Below are positions 16,232 to 21,748 of a DNA stretch of 23,062 nt, piece by piece. How positions within the stretch are numbered: position 1 is the stretch's first letter; every line of letters starts with the position of its first letter. Origin of the DNA: a virus; the IMG/VR virus record IMGVR_UViG_3300009146_000042, positions 1-23,062 of that record; one strand, written 5' to 3'. Below the pieces are notes generated by a model. That model saw only the letters and a list, made by a program, of their open reading frames with translations. It made no database searches and was not told where the DNA came from. The translations under genes were made by a program, and so were the position numbers.

Positions 16232-16238
16232 AGGCGAG

Positions 16239-16267
16239 TTGACGGTATCACCCCCGAGAGGTATAGG
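16239..16267 (+). promoter_or_regulatory. Sigma-70-like promoter for a near-leaderless gene
   Basis: TTGACG at 16239-16244 and TATAGG at 16262-16267 are separated by exactly 17 bases. The ATG of the next gene is at 16277, nine bases beyond the -10 box, so transcription would begin within about three bases of the start codon. There is no Shine-Dalgarno between. It is among the best promoter matches I found in the window and marks a new transcription unit after the late operon. Confidence 0.65.
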
Positions 16268-16276
16268 ATCCAACCC

Positions 16277-16429
16277 ATGCCCGATCCGAGCCCCGTCGAC
16301 GTGCGCGAGGCGTTTATTGCCGGCTACATGGCCGGCGCGACCCATCACGACGGCAGTTATGACGCGCTGCGCGCCGAGGCGGAGGCCGCCTGGGCGGTCT
16401 ACCAGACCCGGACGCGCCGCGCCCGCTGA
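16277..16429 (+). CDS. 50-residue acidic/alanine-rich protein of unknown function
   Basis: A small ORF with the pattern VREAFIAGYMAGATHHDGSY followed by an Ala/Glu helix with AAWAVYQTR and a basic end. The EAFIAGYxAG...AAWxxY pattern is seen in many tiny phage proteins without known role. It directly follows a well-formed promoter and would be translated from a leaderless or almost leaderless mRNA. A 168-base stretch without a convincing gene follows (16430-16597). Confidence 0.6.
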   Translation: MPDPSPVDVREAFIAGYMAGATHHDGSYDALRAEAEAAWAVYQTRTRRAR

Positions 16430-16597
16430 GAGGCATTCGCCACGGGTCGGAGTCATGGTGCTGTCAGCTTCAGCCCGACGACCAGGCCGTTCAACAAGCT
16501 GCGGTGTGTCCGATGAAAAACGCGGACCGATCCCGTGCGCGAATGCCGCGGCCGTTAACGGAATACGGCGTTGTCAGACATACGCTAGACTCCCGCG

Positions 16598-16819
16598 ATG
16601 GCTGACGACCCCGTGCAGGCGGCGAGAGACGCCCTCGATAACGTGATCTTTACGATGGATGCGGCGGGAATTGATCGCGCCATCGACGCCCTGATCGCCG
16701 CCGTCCGCGCCGAGGGTACGCCAGACCCCACACGGACGCCCGGATGCGATTGTGACCAGTCCGGCAATCCCGAGCGTACGTACCACGCCATTGATTGCAA
16801 TTGGAGAACCGCTAGTTAA
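16598..16819 (+). CDS. Small acidic protein of unknown function
   Basis: A 73-residue protein. Residues 1-40 are helical and acidic (QAARDALDNVIFTMDAAG, then IDRAIDALIAAVRAEG). The end holds CDCDQSGNPERTYHAIDC, with three cysteines and a histidine that could bind a metal. No Shine-Dalgarno is visible. TAGACT at 16586-16591 lies six bases before the ATG, which may be a -10 box of another leaderless gene, though no good -35 is seen. It converges on the minus-strand zinc-ribbon gene. Confidence 0.55.
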   Translation: MADDPVQAARDALDNVIFTMDAAGIDRAIDALIAAVRAEGTPDPTRTPGCDCDQSGNPERTYHAIDCNWRTAS

Positions 16820-16821
16820 CG

Positions 16822-16849
16822 GAAGCGGGCTTATCAGACCGACCGCTTC
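16822..16849. terminator. Hairpin at the convergent gene junction
   Basis: GAAGCGG at 16822-16828 is the reverse complement of CCGCTTC at 16843-16849, with a 14-base loop and TTCTTC following on the plus strand. It begins three bases after the stop of the plus-strand gene and overlaps the last codons of the minus-strand gene. It could terminate the plus-strand transcript; the T-tract is imperfect. Confidence 0.4.
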
Positions 16850-16995
16850 TTCTTCGCGCGGCGCGGCCGATTCCAATACGGGGATTTACACTTCGGACAG
16901 ACCGCCGGCGCGAACCCTTCGGTATTCGGGACCCAGAGATGCCCGCACCGTTGACACTTCCAGCCCATTTTCGTTATGGGAATCTGCTTTGCCAT
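16834..16995 (-). CDS. Zinc-ribbon protein, the only clear minus-strand gene
   Basis: A 53-residue protein from the ATG at 16995 (MAKQIPITKMGWKC...). It holds CQRCGH and CPKCKSPYW, a classic CxxC-(18)-CxxC zinc ribbon, with LWVPN between and a basic PRRAKKKRS tail. Small proteins with RCxxCGHxWxPR...CPxCKSPYWNRPR are widespread and probably bind nucleic acid or protein. A longer version starting GTG at 17043 adds 16 residues. A weak -10-like TATTCT would place the transcript start close to that GTG, so the start is uncertain. It is divergent from the excisionase/integrase unit. Confidence 0.7.
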   Translation of the reverse strand: MAKQIPITKMGWKCQRCGHLWVPNTEGFAPAVCPKCKSPYWNRPRRAKKKRSV

Positions 16996-17043
16996 GTCGT
17001 GACGACATTCCACCATGGCGGTATGGGTCACACAATATGACAC

Positions 17044-17210
17044 GACGAGAATAGGTCATAACACATATCTTGCATAGGTATACACCCTCCGGCATATCTA
17101 GTAGGGAAACCCCTGAACCGATCACACATCTTGCGGTTGCGCGCGCCCCGCATCCGGACGCAAGATAACCCGCTCAACCCGAGTCCCCCCGAGACAAAAG
17201 GAGAAGGACC
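17044..17210. promoter_or_regulatory. Divergent control region with repeated ATCTTGC sites
   Basis: A 167-base region, richer in A/T than its surroundings, separates the minus-strand zinc-ribbon gene from the excisionase/integrase unit. ATCTTGCG (17128-17135) is inverted as CGCAAGAT (17159-17166), 23 bases apart, and a third copy ATCTTGC lies at 17067-17073 in an ACACAT context shared with the second. This looks like an operator set. TTGCAT (17070-17075) with an imperfect -10 near 17093 is a weak promoter candidate for the plus strand. The protein that binds is not identified. Confidence 0.45.
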
Positions 17211-17360
17211 ATGACGCGCCCGGCAGCATCCCAGCGGCCGACGCGACACGCGCCCGAGTCGTTACCATCGCTCGTACCGCTCGTCGTCGTTGGTTTGTCT
17301 GACTATCGTTCGCCTCGCCTCGGCCCCCCCGTGCCTCCCGCCTGGATGGGGGCAACATGA
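17211..17360 (+). CDS. Small basic/proline-rich leader ORF coupled to the excisionase
   Basis: A 49-residue ORF beginning MTRPAASQRPTRHAPES. It has an excellent ribosome binding site (AAAAGGAGAAGG, 17197-17208) close before the ATG, and its stop overlaps the next ATG in an ATGA junction. A hydrophobic SLVPLVVVGL stretch lies in the middle; the rest is Pro/Arg-rich. No family is recognised. It may be a leader peptide that delivers ribosomes to the excisionase gene rather than a protein with its own task. Confidence 0.5.
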   Translation: MTRPAASQRPTRHAPESLPSLVPLVVVGLSDYRSPRLGPPVPPAWMGAT

Positions 17361-17581
17361 CCACGTCGCCCCCGCGGCGGTCGCCGCGTACCCCGTTAGC
17401 CTCGCCCTGGATCACCGTCCAGGAAGCCGCCGCCTACCTCGGCGTCGGCGTCGATACCATCTATGACGCCTGCGCGAAGCGCGGCTTGAAACACGTCAAG
17501 CTTGGACACGCGACCATTCGCCTGCAGCGGGCGTGGGTCGATGCCTGGGCGGAGCAACACGGCGCCAAGGTGACAACGTAA
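17357..17581 (+). CDS. Excisionase-like helix-turn-helix protein
   Basis: A 74-residue protein with WITVQEAAAYLGVGVDTIYD, then a variable turn, GLKHVKLGHATIRL and a final recognition-wing helix with VDAWAEQHG. This is the MerR-like HTH_17/excisionase pattern. Such proteins bend DNA at the attachment site and steer integrase towards excision, and may also repress transcription. The ATG overlaps the preceding ORF's stop. The integrase follows after one small gene. As no other repressor candidate is found nearby, a dual role is possible (inference). Confidence 0.8.
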   Translation: MTTSPPRRSPRTPLASPWITVQEAAAYLGVGVDTIYDACAKRGLKHVKLGHATIRLQRAWVDAWAEQHGAKVTT

Positions 17582-17598
17582 CCGCTTGGGTTTATACT
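17570..17598 (+). promoter_or_regulatory. Sigma-70-like promoter for the integrase pair
   Basis: GTGACA (17570-17575) and TATACT (17593-17598) are 17 bases apart. The ATG at 17606 lies seven bases after the -10 box, so the predicted transcript begins at or one base before the start codon. No Shine-Dalgarno is present. The promoter overlaps the end of the excisionase gene and would give separate expression of the small gene and the integrase. Confidence 0.65.
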
Positions 17599-17605
17599 GT
17601 GCGGC

Positions 17606-17764
17606 ATGACACCACGCAAGCCAACGAAGAAACACCCCGCGGCGGTCGCGCTCGGCCGTCTCGGGGGCCAAGTTACGTCCCAGAAGAAAGCCGACGCCGC
17701 GCGCAGGAATGGCGCGCTCGGCGGCCGGCCGCGCCTGGTCCCCGCCGAGAAGCCGGCCCGCTGA
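17606..17764 (+). CDS. Small basic protein with LGxLGG and GGRPR motifs
   Basis: A 52-residue, highly basic protein. It runs AVALGRLGGQVTSQKKADAA, then RRNGALGGRPR, a pattern seen in many tiny phage and plasmid proteins that are thought to bind nucleic acid but are not characterised. It would be leaderless from the promoter at 17570-17598. Its TGA overlaps the integrase ATG, so it may serve partly to start translation of the integrase. Confidence 0.6.
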   Translation: MTPRKPTKKHPAAVALGRLGGQVTSQKKADAARRNGALGGRPRLVPAEKPAR

Positions 17765-19257
17765 TGCCGACCCGTACCCCCAGTGGGACCAAGGGCCTGA
17801 TCAAGCGGCACGTCCGCGGCTGTCCGAACGACCGCACGACGCCGACGAAGTGCGGCTGTGAATGGCGCGGGCGCTACAAACGCCAGGAGGTCGGCCTCGC
17901 GAAGTGGGCCGGCGTCACCGTCAACCCCAAGCTGATCGGGCCGGCGCGCGAAGTGTTCGCCCGGATGATCACGGCGATCGACGGCAAGTCCTTCGACCCG
18001 GCCGGCGAGGTCGCCGCGCTCGGGACCGAGCAACGCTTCCATACGCTGATCGATGAATACATCACCAGCCACGTCGACACGGCGGGCCTGGACGGCGCCC
18101 CGCTCACGTCGACCGGCCTCCGCTCGAGCCTCAAAGTGATCCAGACCGTCGCGGCCGGCGGGACCGTGCTCGGGATGCTCACGCTCGAGGCGCTCGTCGC
18201 GACGCCGGCGCGGATCCAAAACTGGCTGAACGCCGCCCAGAAGGATCGCGCCTGGAAGGCCAAGACCTGGCGCTACTACTACGGCAACCTCTACGCGATC
18301 TGCGAATGGGCGACGATGCGGAAGACCAACGGCGTCCCGCGCATGGTCCGCAATCCGATGAAGGAGATCACGCCCCCGACGCTCGGGAAGTACGAGCAGC
18401 TCGGGCGCATTTACGAGGACCTCGAGGACCGGTTGTTCGCCGCGCTCGAGACGCTGAACGCCCCCTTGCACGTCCCGAACGGGCGCGCCAAACTCGACCA
18501 GGCGCAGGCCGACGCGATTCGCGCCGAGGTCGCCGCGGGCACCGCACAAAAGGACGTCGCGGCGACGTTCGGGATCTCGCCGGCGGTCGTCTGTGCCATC
18601 GTTGCCGGGACGATCTGGAGCCCCGAGAAATACACCCCGAGCACCAAGGGCGACGAGATGCGGCGGCGCCTCATCGCCTCGATCGACGGCGGCCTCCGCG
18701 CCGGCGAGCTCATGGGGATCCAGCTCAAGATGGTCGACTACCGGCAACCGTTCAAGACCGCCGACGGGGGCAAGGGCTACGTGATCACGCTCCCGCCCGA
18801 GGTCTGCAAGGGCGGCAAGACCACCGGCAAGTCTGAACAGGTCTACGCCGGCTCGCCGCGGTTTGTCGCGATGCTCGAGGCCCGCCGCGACCAGCTAATC
18901 CGGCTGTATGAGCGGCGGCGGTTGCAGTTCAAAACTGATAAGCGTAACGTCGGCGACGCGTACCTCTTCGGGACCGAGGACGGGCGCCCGCAAAAATCCT
19001 TCCGGCGCCAGTACCGCAAGCTCTACGAGGCCGCGGGCCTGGTCTACGGCGTCGACTACGGGCGCGACCTCGGGCTCGTCTGGCATACGACCCGCCATGA
19101 ATACTGCTCGCGGATTGGCGAGCAAAGCGGCGGCGATGTTCGGCTGATTAAGAAGGCGGGCCGATTCAAGAACCTGAAGACGGCCGAGATTTATACCCAC
19201 TTGCGCGATCGGGACATGGAAGCGATCGCCGGCGTGGTGAATCGGAGGCGGGCGTGA
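17764..19257 (+). CDS. Tyrosine integrase with an inserted helix-turn-helix
   Basis: A 497-residue site-specific recombinase that would integrate the phage at a tRNA-Pro gene. Residues 1-45 carry a Cys-containing arm-binding-like start (HVRGCP, KCGCEWRGRYKR). Residues about 95-215 are the core-binding domain. The catalytic domain has R312 (GGLRAGELMG), H441 and R444 (WHTTRH) and nucleophile Y477 (AEIYTHL). The residue that is usually His before the Tyr box is R467 (AGRF). Residues about 243-285 (AEVAAGTAQKDVAATFGISP in the middle, ending AGTIW) form an HTH of the kind seen in phage nucleases, inserted before the first catalytic helix. The start is the ATG overlapping the preceding TGA; an upstream open stretch is not used. 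Confidence 0.9.
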   Translation: MPTRTPSGTKGLIKRHVRGCPNDRTTPTKCGCEWRGRYKRQEVGLAKWAGVTVNPKLIGPAREVFARMITAIDGKSFDPAGEVAALGTEQRFHTLIDEYITSHVDTAGLDGAPLTSTGLRSSLKVIQTVAAGGTVLGMLTLEALVATPARIQNWLNAAQKDRAWKAKTWRYYYGNLYAICEWATMRKTNGVPRMVRNPMKEITPPTLGKYEQLGRIYEDLEDRLFAALETLNAPLHVPNGRAKLDQAQADAIRAEVAAGTAQKDVAATFGISPAVVCAIVAGTIWSPEKYTPSTKGDEMRRRLIASIDGGLRAGELMGIQLKMVDYRQPFKTADGGKGYVITLPPEVCKGGKTTGKSEQVYAGSPRFVAMLEARRDQLIRLYERRRLQFKTDKRNVGDAYLFGTEDGRPQKSFRRQYRKLYEAAGLVYGVDYGRDLGLVWHTTRHEYCSRIGEQSGGDVRLIKKAGRFKNLKTAEIYTHLRDRDMEAIAGVVNRRRA

Positions 19258-19484
19258 AGGGGCATAATCCGCCGGCGTTTCCTTGTGTGTATCCAGACGC
19301 GGAAGAGGGATTCGCCGGGTCCGAAGGCATGTCGTTACGCGACTGGTTTGCAGGGCAAGTCATTGCGGGATTCGCTGTGAATGGTCGCGTGGATGTCGAG
19401 ATTGATACCGAATTGGCGTACCGAATTGCCGATGGAATGCTCCGCGCTCGCACGTCGGTAGTTGCCGGGAGCAATCGGAAGTAA
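19254..19484 (+). CDS. Small phage protein of the MSLRDWFA type, function unknown
   Basis: A 76-residue protein starting GTG inside the integrase stop (GTGA). It has a Pro-rich start (HNPPAFPCVYPDAEEG), then GMSLRDWFAGQVIAGF and a helix with AYRIADGMLRAR. The GMSLRDxFA...YxxADxML pattern is common in phage genomes of many hosts, with no proven role. The stop lies at the start of the first 78-bp direct repeat. Its last ten codons resemble the end of the gene at 19632-19907. Confidence 0.7.
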   Translation: MKGHNPPAFPCVYPDAEEGFAGSEGMSLRDWFAGQVIAGFAVNGRVDVEIDTELAYRIADGMLRARTSVVAGSNRK

Positions 19485-19560
19485 ACGGGGGTGGACCGTG
19501 ACGGGAACGGAATCTAGGCGGAATCACAAGGCATCATTTACGGATACTGGCCCGATTCGG
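19483..19560 (+). repeat. 78-bp direct repeat, copy 1 (left, distal)
   Basis: It matches 19873-19950 at 71 of 78 positions by my count, without gaps. It contains two GGAATC boxes 11 bases apart (one helical turn) in the common core GACCGTGACGGGAACGGAAT, and a later GGATACNGGCCCGATTCGG part. Together with copy 2 and the partial copy at 20113-20144 it is a candidate integrase or excisionase arm-binding site. Confidence 0.75.
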
Positions 19561-19628
19561 TGTTAGTCAGCGACGAGACGATCCGCGAAGTACAGCTCTA
19601 CGAGGCACGAACGAAGGGCGAGCACTAA
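19518..19628 (+). pseudogene. Possible gene remnant truncated by the repeat
   Basis: An open frame without a good start codon reads GIIYGYWPDSVLVSDETIRE and then VQLYEARTKGEH before TAA. It resembles real coding sequence, but a TAG at 19515-19517, inside direct repeat copy 1, closes its 5' side. A short GTG-initiated version from the VLVSDE segment is possible. It is most simply a gene whose beginning was replaced by the repeat. The call is tentative. Confidence 0.3.
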
Positions 19629-19631
19629 TCA

Positions 19632-19907
19632 ATGGCCGAAGTATCGAACGAGAAACTCACGGCCGCCGACCGCCGGCGGCTCAACAAAATCATGGCGTCG
19701 CCTGATCCCGTGCTCATCGCCGAACGAGTGTTCGCGTACTACCGCGACGGCGGCCGCGCGGACCGTACGCCGCGCTCCTACATGTATCTGCATATGGGCA
19801 TGTTGGCTGGCGCGGTGATGCGGCTGACGGATGACACGCGCCGGTCGGCAACGGTCGGGAATAACCGGTCGGAAACGGGGGTGAACCGTGACGGGAACGG
19901 AATCTAG
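19632..19907 (+). CDS. Small protein of unknown function ending in the direct repeat
   Basis: A 91-residue protein. The first part is helical and charged (LTAADRRRLNKIMASPDPVL, then AERVFAYYRDGGR), the middle is SYMYLHMGMLAGAVMRLTDD, and the last residues (SETGVNRDGNGI) are encoded by direct repeat copy 2. The C-terminus was therefore probably created by the repeat. No Shine-Dalgarno is clear. No family is recognised. It lies directly left of the attP core. Confidence 0.55.
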   Translation: MAEVSNEKLTAADRRRLNKIMASPDPVLIAERVFAYYRDGGRADRTPRSYMYLHMGMLAGAVMRLTDDTRRSATVGNNRSETGVNRDGNGI

Positions 19908-19950
19908 GCGGAATCACAGCGCACAATTGACGGATACAGGCCCGATTCGG
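19873..19950 (+). repeat. 78-bp direct repeat, copy 2 (adjacent to attP core)
   Basis: This is the second copy of the repeat at 19483-19560, with the same two GGAATC boxes spaced by 11 bases. It ends about ten bases before the tRNA-like core, the distance expected for an integrase arm or accessory-protein site. Confidence 0.75.
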
Positions 19951-19959
19951 GTCATCGGT

Positions 19960-20010
19960 CCTCGGTTCGGGACCGAGAGGCCGCTGGTTCGAATCCAGTC
20001 GCCCCGACCA
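19960..20010 (+). other. attP: attP core: 3' half of tRNA-Pro(CGG)
   Basis: The bases fold as the 3' half of a tRNA. Anticodon stem CTCGG (19961-19965) pairs with CCGAG (19973-19977) around loop TTCGGGA with anticodon CGG (Pro). A five-base variable loop follows, then the T-arm (19983-19999, TTCGAAT loop), acceptor strand CGCCCCG (20000-20006), discriminator A and CCA (20008-20010). The 5' half is absent, so it is not a functional tRNA. Phages that integrate in tRNA genes carry just such a 3' end to restore the gene. The integrase lies 0.7 kb to the left. Confidence 0.85.
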
Positions 20011-20061
20011 CTTTCTCTCAGCAAAAACCCACTAAATCGACAAAAACACGCCGGGAAGCCA

Positions 20062-20110
20062 CGAAAGTGGCTTTCTGTCGTTTTAGGCCACTTTCGGTTT
20101 CTTTCGGTTT
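20062..20110. repeat. Inverted repeat and tandem repeat on the right attP arm
   Basis: CGAAAGTGGC (20062-20071) is perfectly inverted as GCCACTTTCG (20087-20096) with a 15-base spacer. CTTTCGGTTT is repeated in tandem at 20091-20100 and 20101-20110. GCCAC-GAAA-GTGGC is also a short hairpin. This part of the 273-base non-coding attP region is unusually A/T-rich and structured. It may hold further protein sites, or a terminator that isolates the attachment site. Confidence 0.6.
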
Positions 20111-20112
20111 TA

Positions 20113-20144
20113 GACCGTGACGGGAACGGAATCAGAACGGAATC
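20113..20144 (+). repeat. Partial third copy of the arm repeat
   Basis: It has the same core GACCGTGACGGGAACGGAAT as the two 78-bp repeats, followed by a second GGAATC (20139-20144) again 11 bases after the first (20128-20133). It lies on the other side of the attP core, so copies flank the core as integrase arm sites do. Confidence 0.7.
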
Positions 20145-20180
20145 AGGCGCGGCCGGTCGTCGCGGACGGGCGGCGCGCTG

Positions 20181-20621
20181 ATGCCCTGGATCAAACTCGC
20201 CGACAACGCCCCGCGGCATCCGAAGGTCGCGGCGCTCTCCGATCGCGCGTTTCGCGTGTGGATTCAATCGCTGTGCTATGCGGCGGAATTTCTCACGGAT
20301 GGGGTCCTCCCGTGGGCGTATCTCGATCAGGTCCCGGCCCGGGTCCATGACGAGCTGATCGGCGGCGGCCTGTGGCGCAATGACGGCCCCCGGATCCGGA
20401 TTCACGACTACCTGGCGCACCAGACGAGCAAGGCGATGGTCGAGGCGGAACGCCAACGCAATCTCGCCCGGCGTACCGGCGGTGTACCGGCGGTGTACCG
20501 GCGGGGTACCGGCAAAAAACCGCGACCAGAAGATAGAAGTACAGAAGTTTCTTCATCTCCCCCCGTACGCCCCCCCGCTAAAACCGCCGAGAACCTCGGC
20601 GACGGAACGGACCCGCAATGA
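20181..20621 (+). CDS. Replication initiator-like protein (lambda O / DnaD-type N-domain)
   Basis: A 146-residue protein. It begins WIKLADNAPRHPKVAALSDR, followed by AFRVWIQSLCYAAEFLTDGV and a DELIGGGLWRNDGPRIRIHD winged-helix-like part, the pattern of phage replisome-organiser/initiator N-terminal domains. The C-terminal 50 residues are low complexity and Pro/Lys-rich, with no helicase-loader domain, so it is short compared with many initiators. An 11-bp iteron array (20473-20513) lies inside it. It is followed in an ATGATGA overlap by RusA. The ribosome binding site is weak. Assignment to replication rests on sequence pattern and the iterons. Confidence 0.7.
   Translation: MPWIKLADNAPRHPKVAALSDRAFRVWIQSLCYAAEFLTDGVLPWAYLDQVPARVHDELIGGGLWRNDGPRIRIHDYLAHQTSKAMVEAERQRNLARRTGGVPAVYRRGTGKKPRPEDRSTEVSSSPPVRPPAKTAENLGDGTDPQ
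20473..20565 (+). other. ori: Candidate replication origin: 11-bp iterons plus A/T-rich tract
   Basis: GTACCGGCGGT occurs at 20473-20483 and 20484-20494, GTACCGGCGGG at 20495-20505, and a partial GTACCGGC at 20506-20513, in exact 11-bp phase. An A-rich, then T/C-rich segment (20514-20565) follows, a possible unwinding element. As 11 is not a multiple of three, the repeats are read in different frames, so DNA rather than protein is being conserved. Lambda's origin likewise lies inside its O gene as iterons plus an A/T-rich segment. Confidence 0.6.
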
Positions 20622-21034
20622 TGGCGACCACGCCCGCGATCGTCGCGCCGGTGCAATTCGTCGTCGACGGCCCGCCGGCGGTGAAGGGCTCAACCTTTAG
20701 TTTTTTCTACCGCGGCCGCATCGTGACGAAGCAGGACGCGAAGAACCTCACGTCCTGGGCGGCGCAGGTCGCCTGGTGCGCGCGCGAGGCCGGCGTCCCG
20801 CTGATCCCCAAGGGCGTCGGCGTGATTGTGTCGGTCGTGTATGAGTTCGCACCGCCGATCCGCCTGGTGCGATCGTCGCCTTGCACCCGGCCAGACATCG
20901 ACAAGCTGGCGCGCGCGCTGCTGGATGCGCTGACGGGCGTCGCCTACGAGGACGATGGCCAGGTCGTCGCGCTCACGGTTCGCAAGATGTACGGGACCGA
21001 CACGCGGACGCGCGTTTGGGTGGACCGCGCATGA
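20618..21034 (+). CDS. rusA: RusA-family Holliday junction resolvase
   Basis: A 138-residue endonuclease that would resolve recombination or replication intermediates before packaging. The N-terminal strand pattern FVVDGPPAVKGSTFSFFYRG is typical of RusA. The metal-binding acids lie in RPDIDKLARALLDALTG (D93, D95) and YEDDGQVV (D112/D113). A basic strand (RKMYG) and a RVWVDRA end complete the fold. Length is close to the family norm. Its start overlaps the initiator stop and its own stop overlaps the next ATG, so the three genes are coupled. Confidence 0.9.
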   Translation: MMATTPAIVAPVQFVVDGPPAVKGSTFSFFYRGRIVTKQDAKNLTSWAAQVAWCAREAGVPLIPKGVGVIVSVVYEFAPPIRLVRSSPCTRPDIDKLARALLDALTGVAYEDDGQVVALTVRKMYGTDTRTRVWVDRA

Positions 21035-21258
21035 CGGCCCGCGAGGACGACGGTCAGGGATTACCGTTCGACCCGCCGGCGCCGATGGGGTTTCCCTCGG
21101 CGCGCCCGATCGTCGAGATGCGCTGGCACAACGACGGGGTCGAGGCGTACTGGCCCGAGTTCAAGCTCACCTGTTGGGTGTGTGACTGGGCGACGGCGCT
21201 CGAGGTCGTCGTCCCCGAAACCATTAGCGACCACGTACAGATCCGGGTACGGGTATGA
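21031..21258 (+). CDS. Small protein of unknown function
   Basis: A 75-residue protein starting in an ATGA overlap with rusA. The start is acidic and Pro-rich (FDPPAPMGFPSARP). The second half is strand-like (EMRWHNDGVEAYWPEFKLTC, with one CWVC pair, and ALEVVVPE). It might bind a metal through CWVC with a partner. It is encoded between rusA and a small zinc-type protein. No family is recognised. Confidence 0.5.
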   Translation: MTAREDDGQGLPFDPPAPMGFPSARPIVEMRWHNDGVEAYWPEFKLTCWVCDWATALEVVVPETISDHVQIRVRV

Positions 21259-21434
21259 GCGCGGCGCGCTGGCGGTCGTGGGTCTGCGTTCTGATCAACG
21301 GGGAGCACGAGCTCTATCGCGCCTGGTGCGCCGATCGCGTGTTTCAACGCTGCGTACGCTGCGGGCATGAGACGCACGGCTGGGACGTCACGCCGGCGCT
21401 TCGGTTTCGATCGACGTGGATGAGGGGACGATAA
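21255..21434 (+). CDS. Small CxxC zinc-site protein
   Basis: A 59-residue protein starting ATGA over the previous stop. It contains ELYRAWCADRVFQRCVRCGH, with a CVRC pair and nearby Cys/His (ETHGWDV), like small zinc-binding phage or bacterial proteins with RCVRCGxExxGW. Trp/Arg-rich ends suggest nucleic-acid or membrane contact. The short length, coupling and motif support a real gene. Function unknown. Confidence 0.5.
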   Translation: MSAARWRSWVCVLINGEHELYRAWCADRVFQRCVRCGHETHGWDVTPALRFRSTWMRGR

Positions 21435-21436
21435 AA

Positions 21437-21748
21437 ATGGCCAAACAGACACTACCTGAAGCACTAGAGGACGCCGCACTAGCGGGCGCGCAGGAGATTA
21501 AGGAATTTCTCGGAACCTATCGGGGCAAAGACCCGGATCGTCTCAAGCGGGTCCAGATTGCCGTCGGCGCGGTGAGTGGCTATACACGCTGGCGCGCCAG
21601 TCAAAACAACATGATCAGCATGATGCTGATCGTATTTCGGCAAAGCGGTGTAGGTCCAGACCAGACGATTGAAATGGCGAAGGCGGCCGGGCTCCTCCCG
21701 GAGGACTTCACCGCTAAAGCGCTTGACCCTGTAAAGGTCGCGAAATGA
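21437..21748 (+). CDS. Helical protein of unknown function
   Basis: A 103-residue, mostly helical protein. The ATG at 21437 is chosen because GAGGGGA (21422-21428) lies at good spacing; the in-frame ATG at 21416 would lack a Shine-Dalgarno. It runs EDAALAGAQEIKEFLGTYRG, then RLKRVQIAVGAVSGYTRWRA, and a C-terminal helix EMAKAAGLL. The codons (many CTA, ACA, GCA) differ from the GC-rich phage norm. It overlaps the TerS-like zinc protein by four bases, so the two were probably acquired and act together. Confidence 0.6.
   Translation: MAKQTLPEALEDAALAGAQEIKEFLGTYRGKDPDRLKRVQIAVGAVSGYTRWRASQNNMISMMLIVFRQSGVGPDQTIEMAKAAGLLPEDFTAKALDPVKVAK

Noticed and set aside
16476-16560. An integron attC-like site: a GTTCAAC start and GTTAACG end around partly complementary sequence in the 168-base gap.
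   Set aside because: The right core deviates from GTTRRRY, pairing of the arms is poor, and no integron integrase or cassette gene is present.
19960-20010. A complete functional tRNA-Pro gene.
   Set aside because: Only the 3' half can be folded; the acceptor 5' strand and D-arm are missing upstream, so it is an attachment core.
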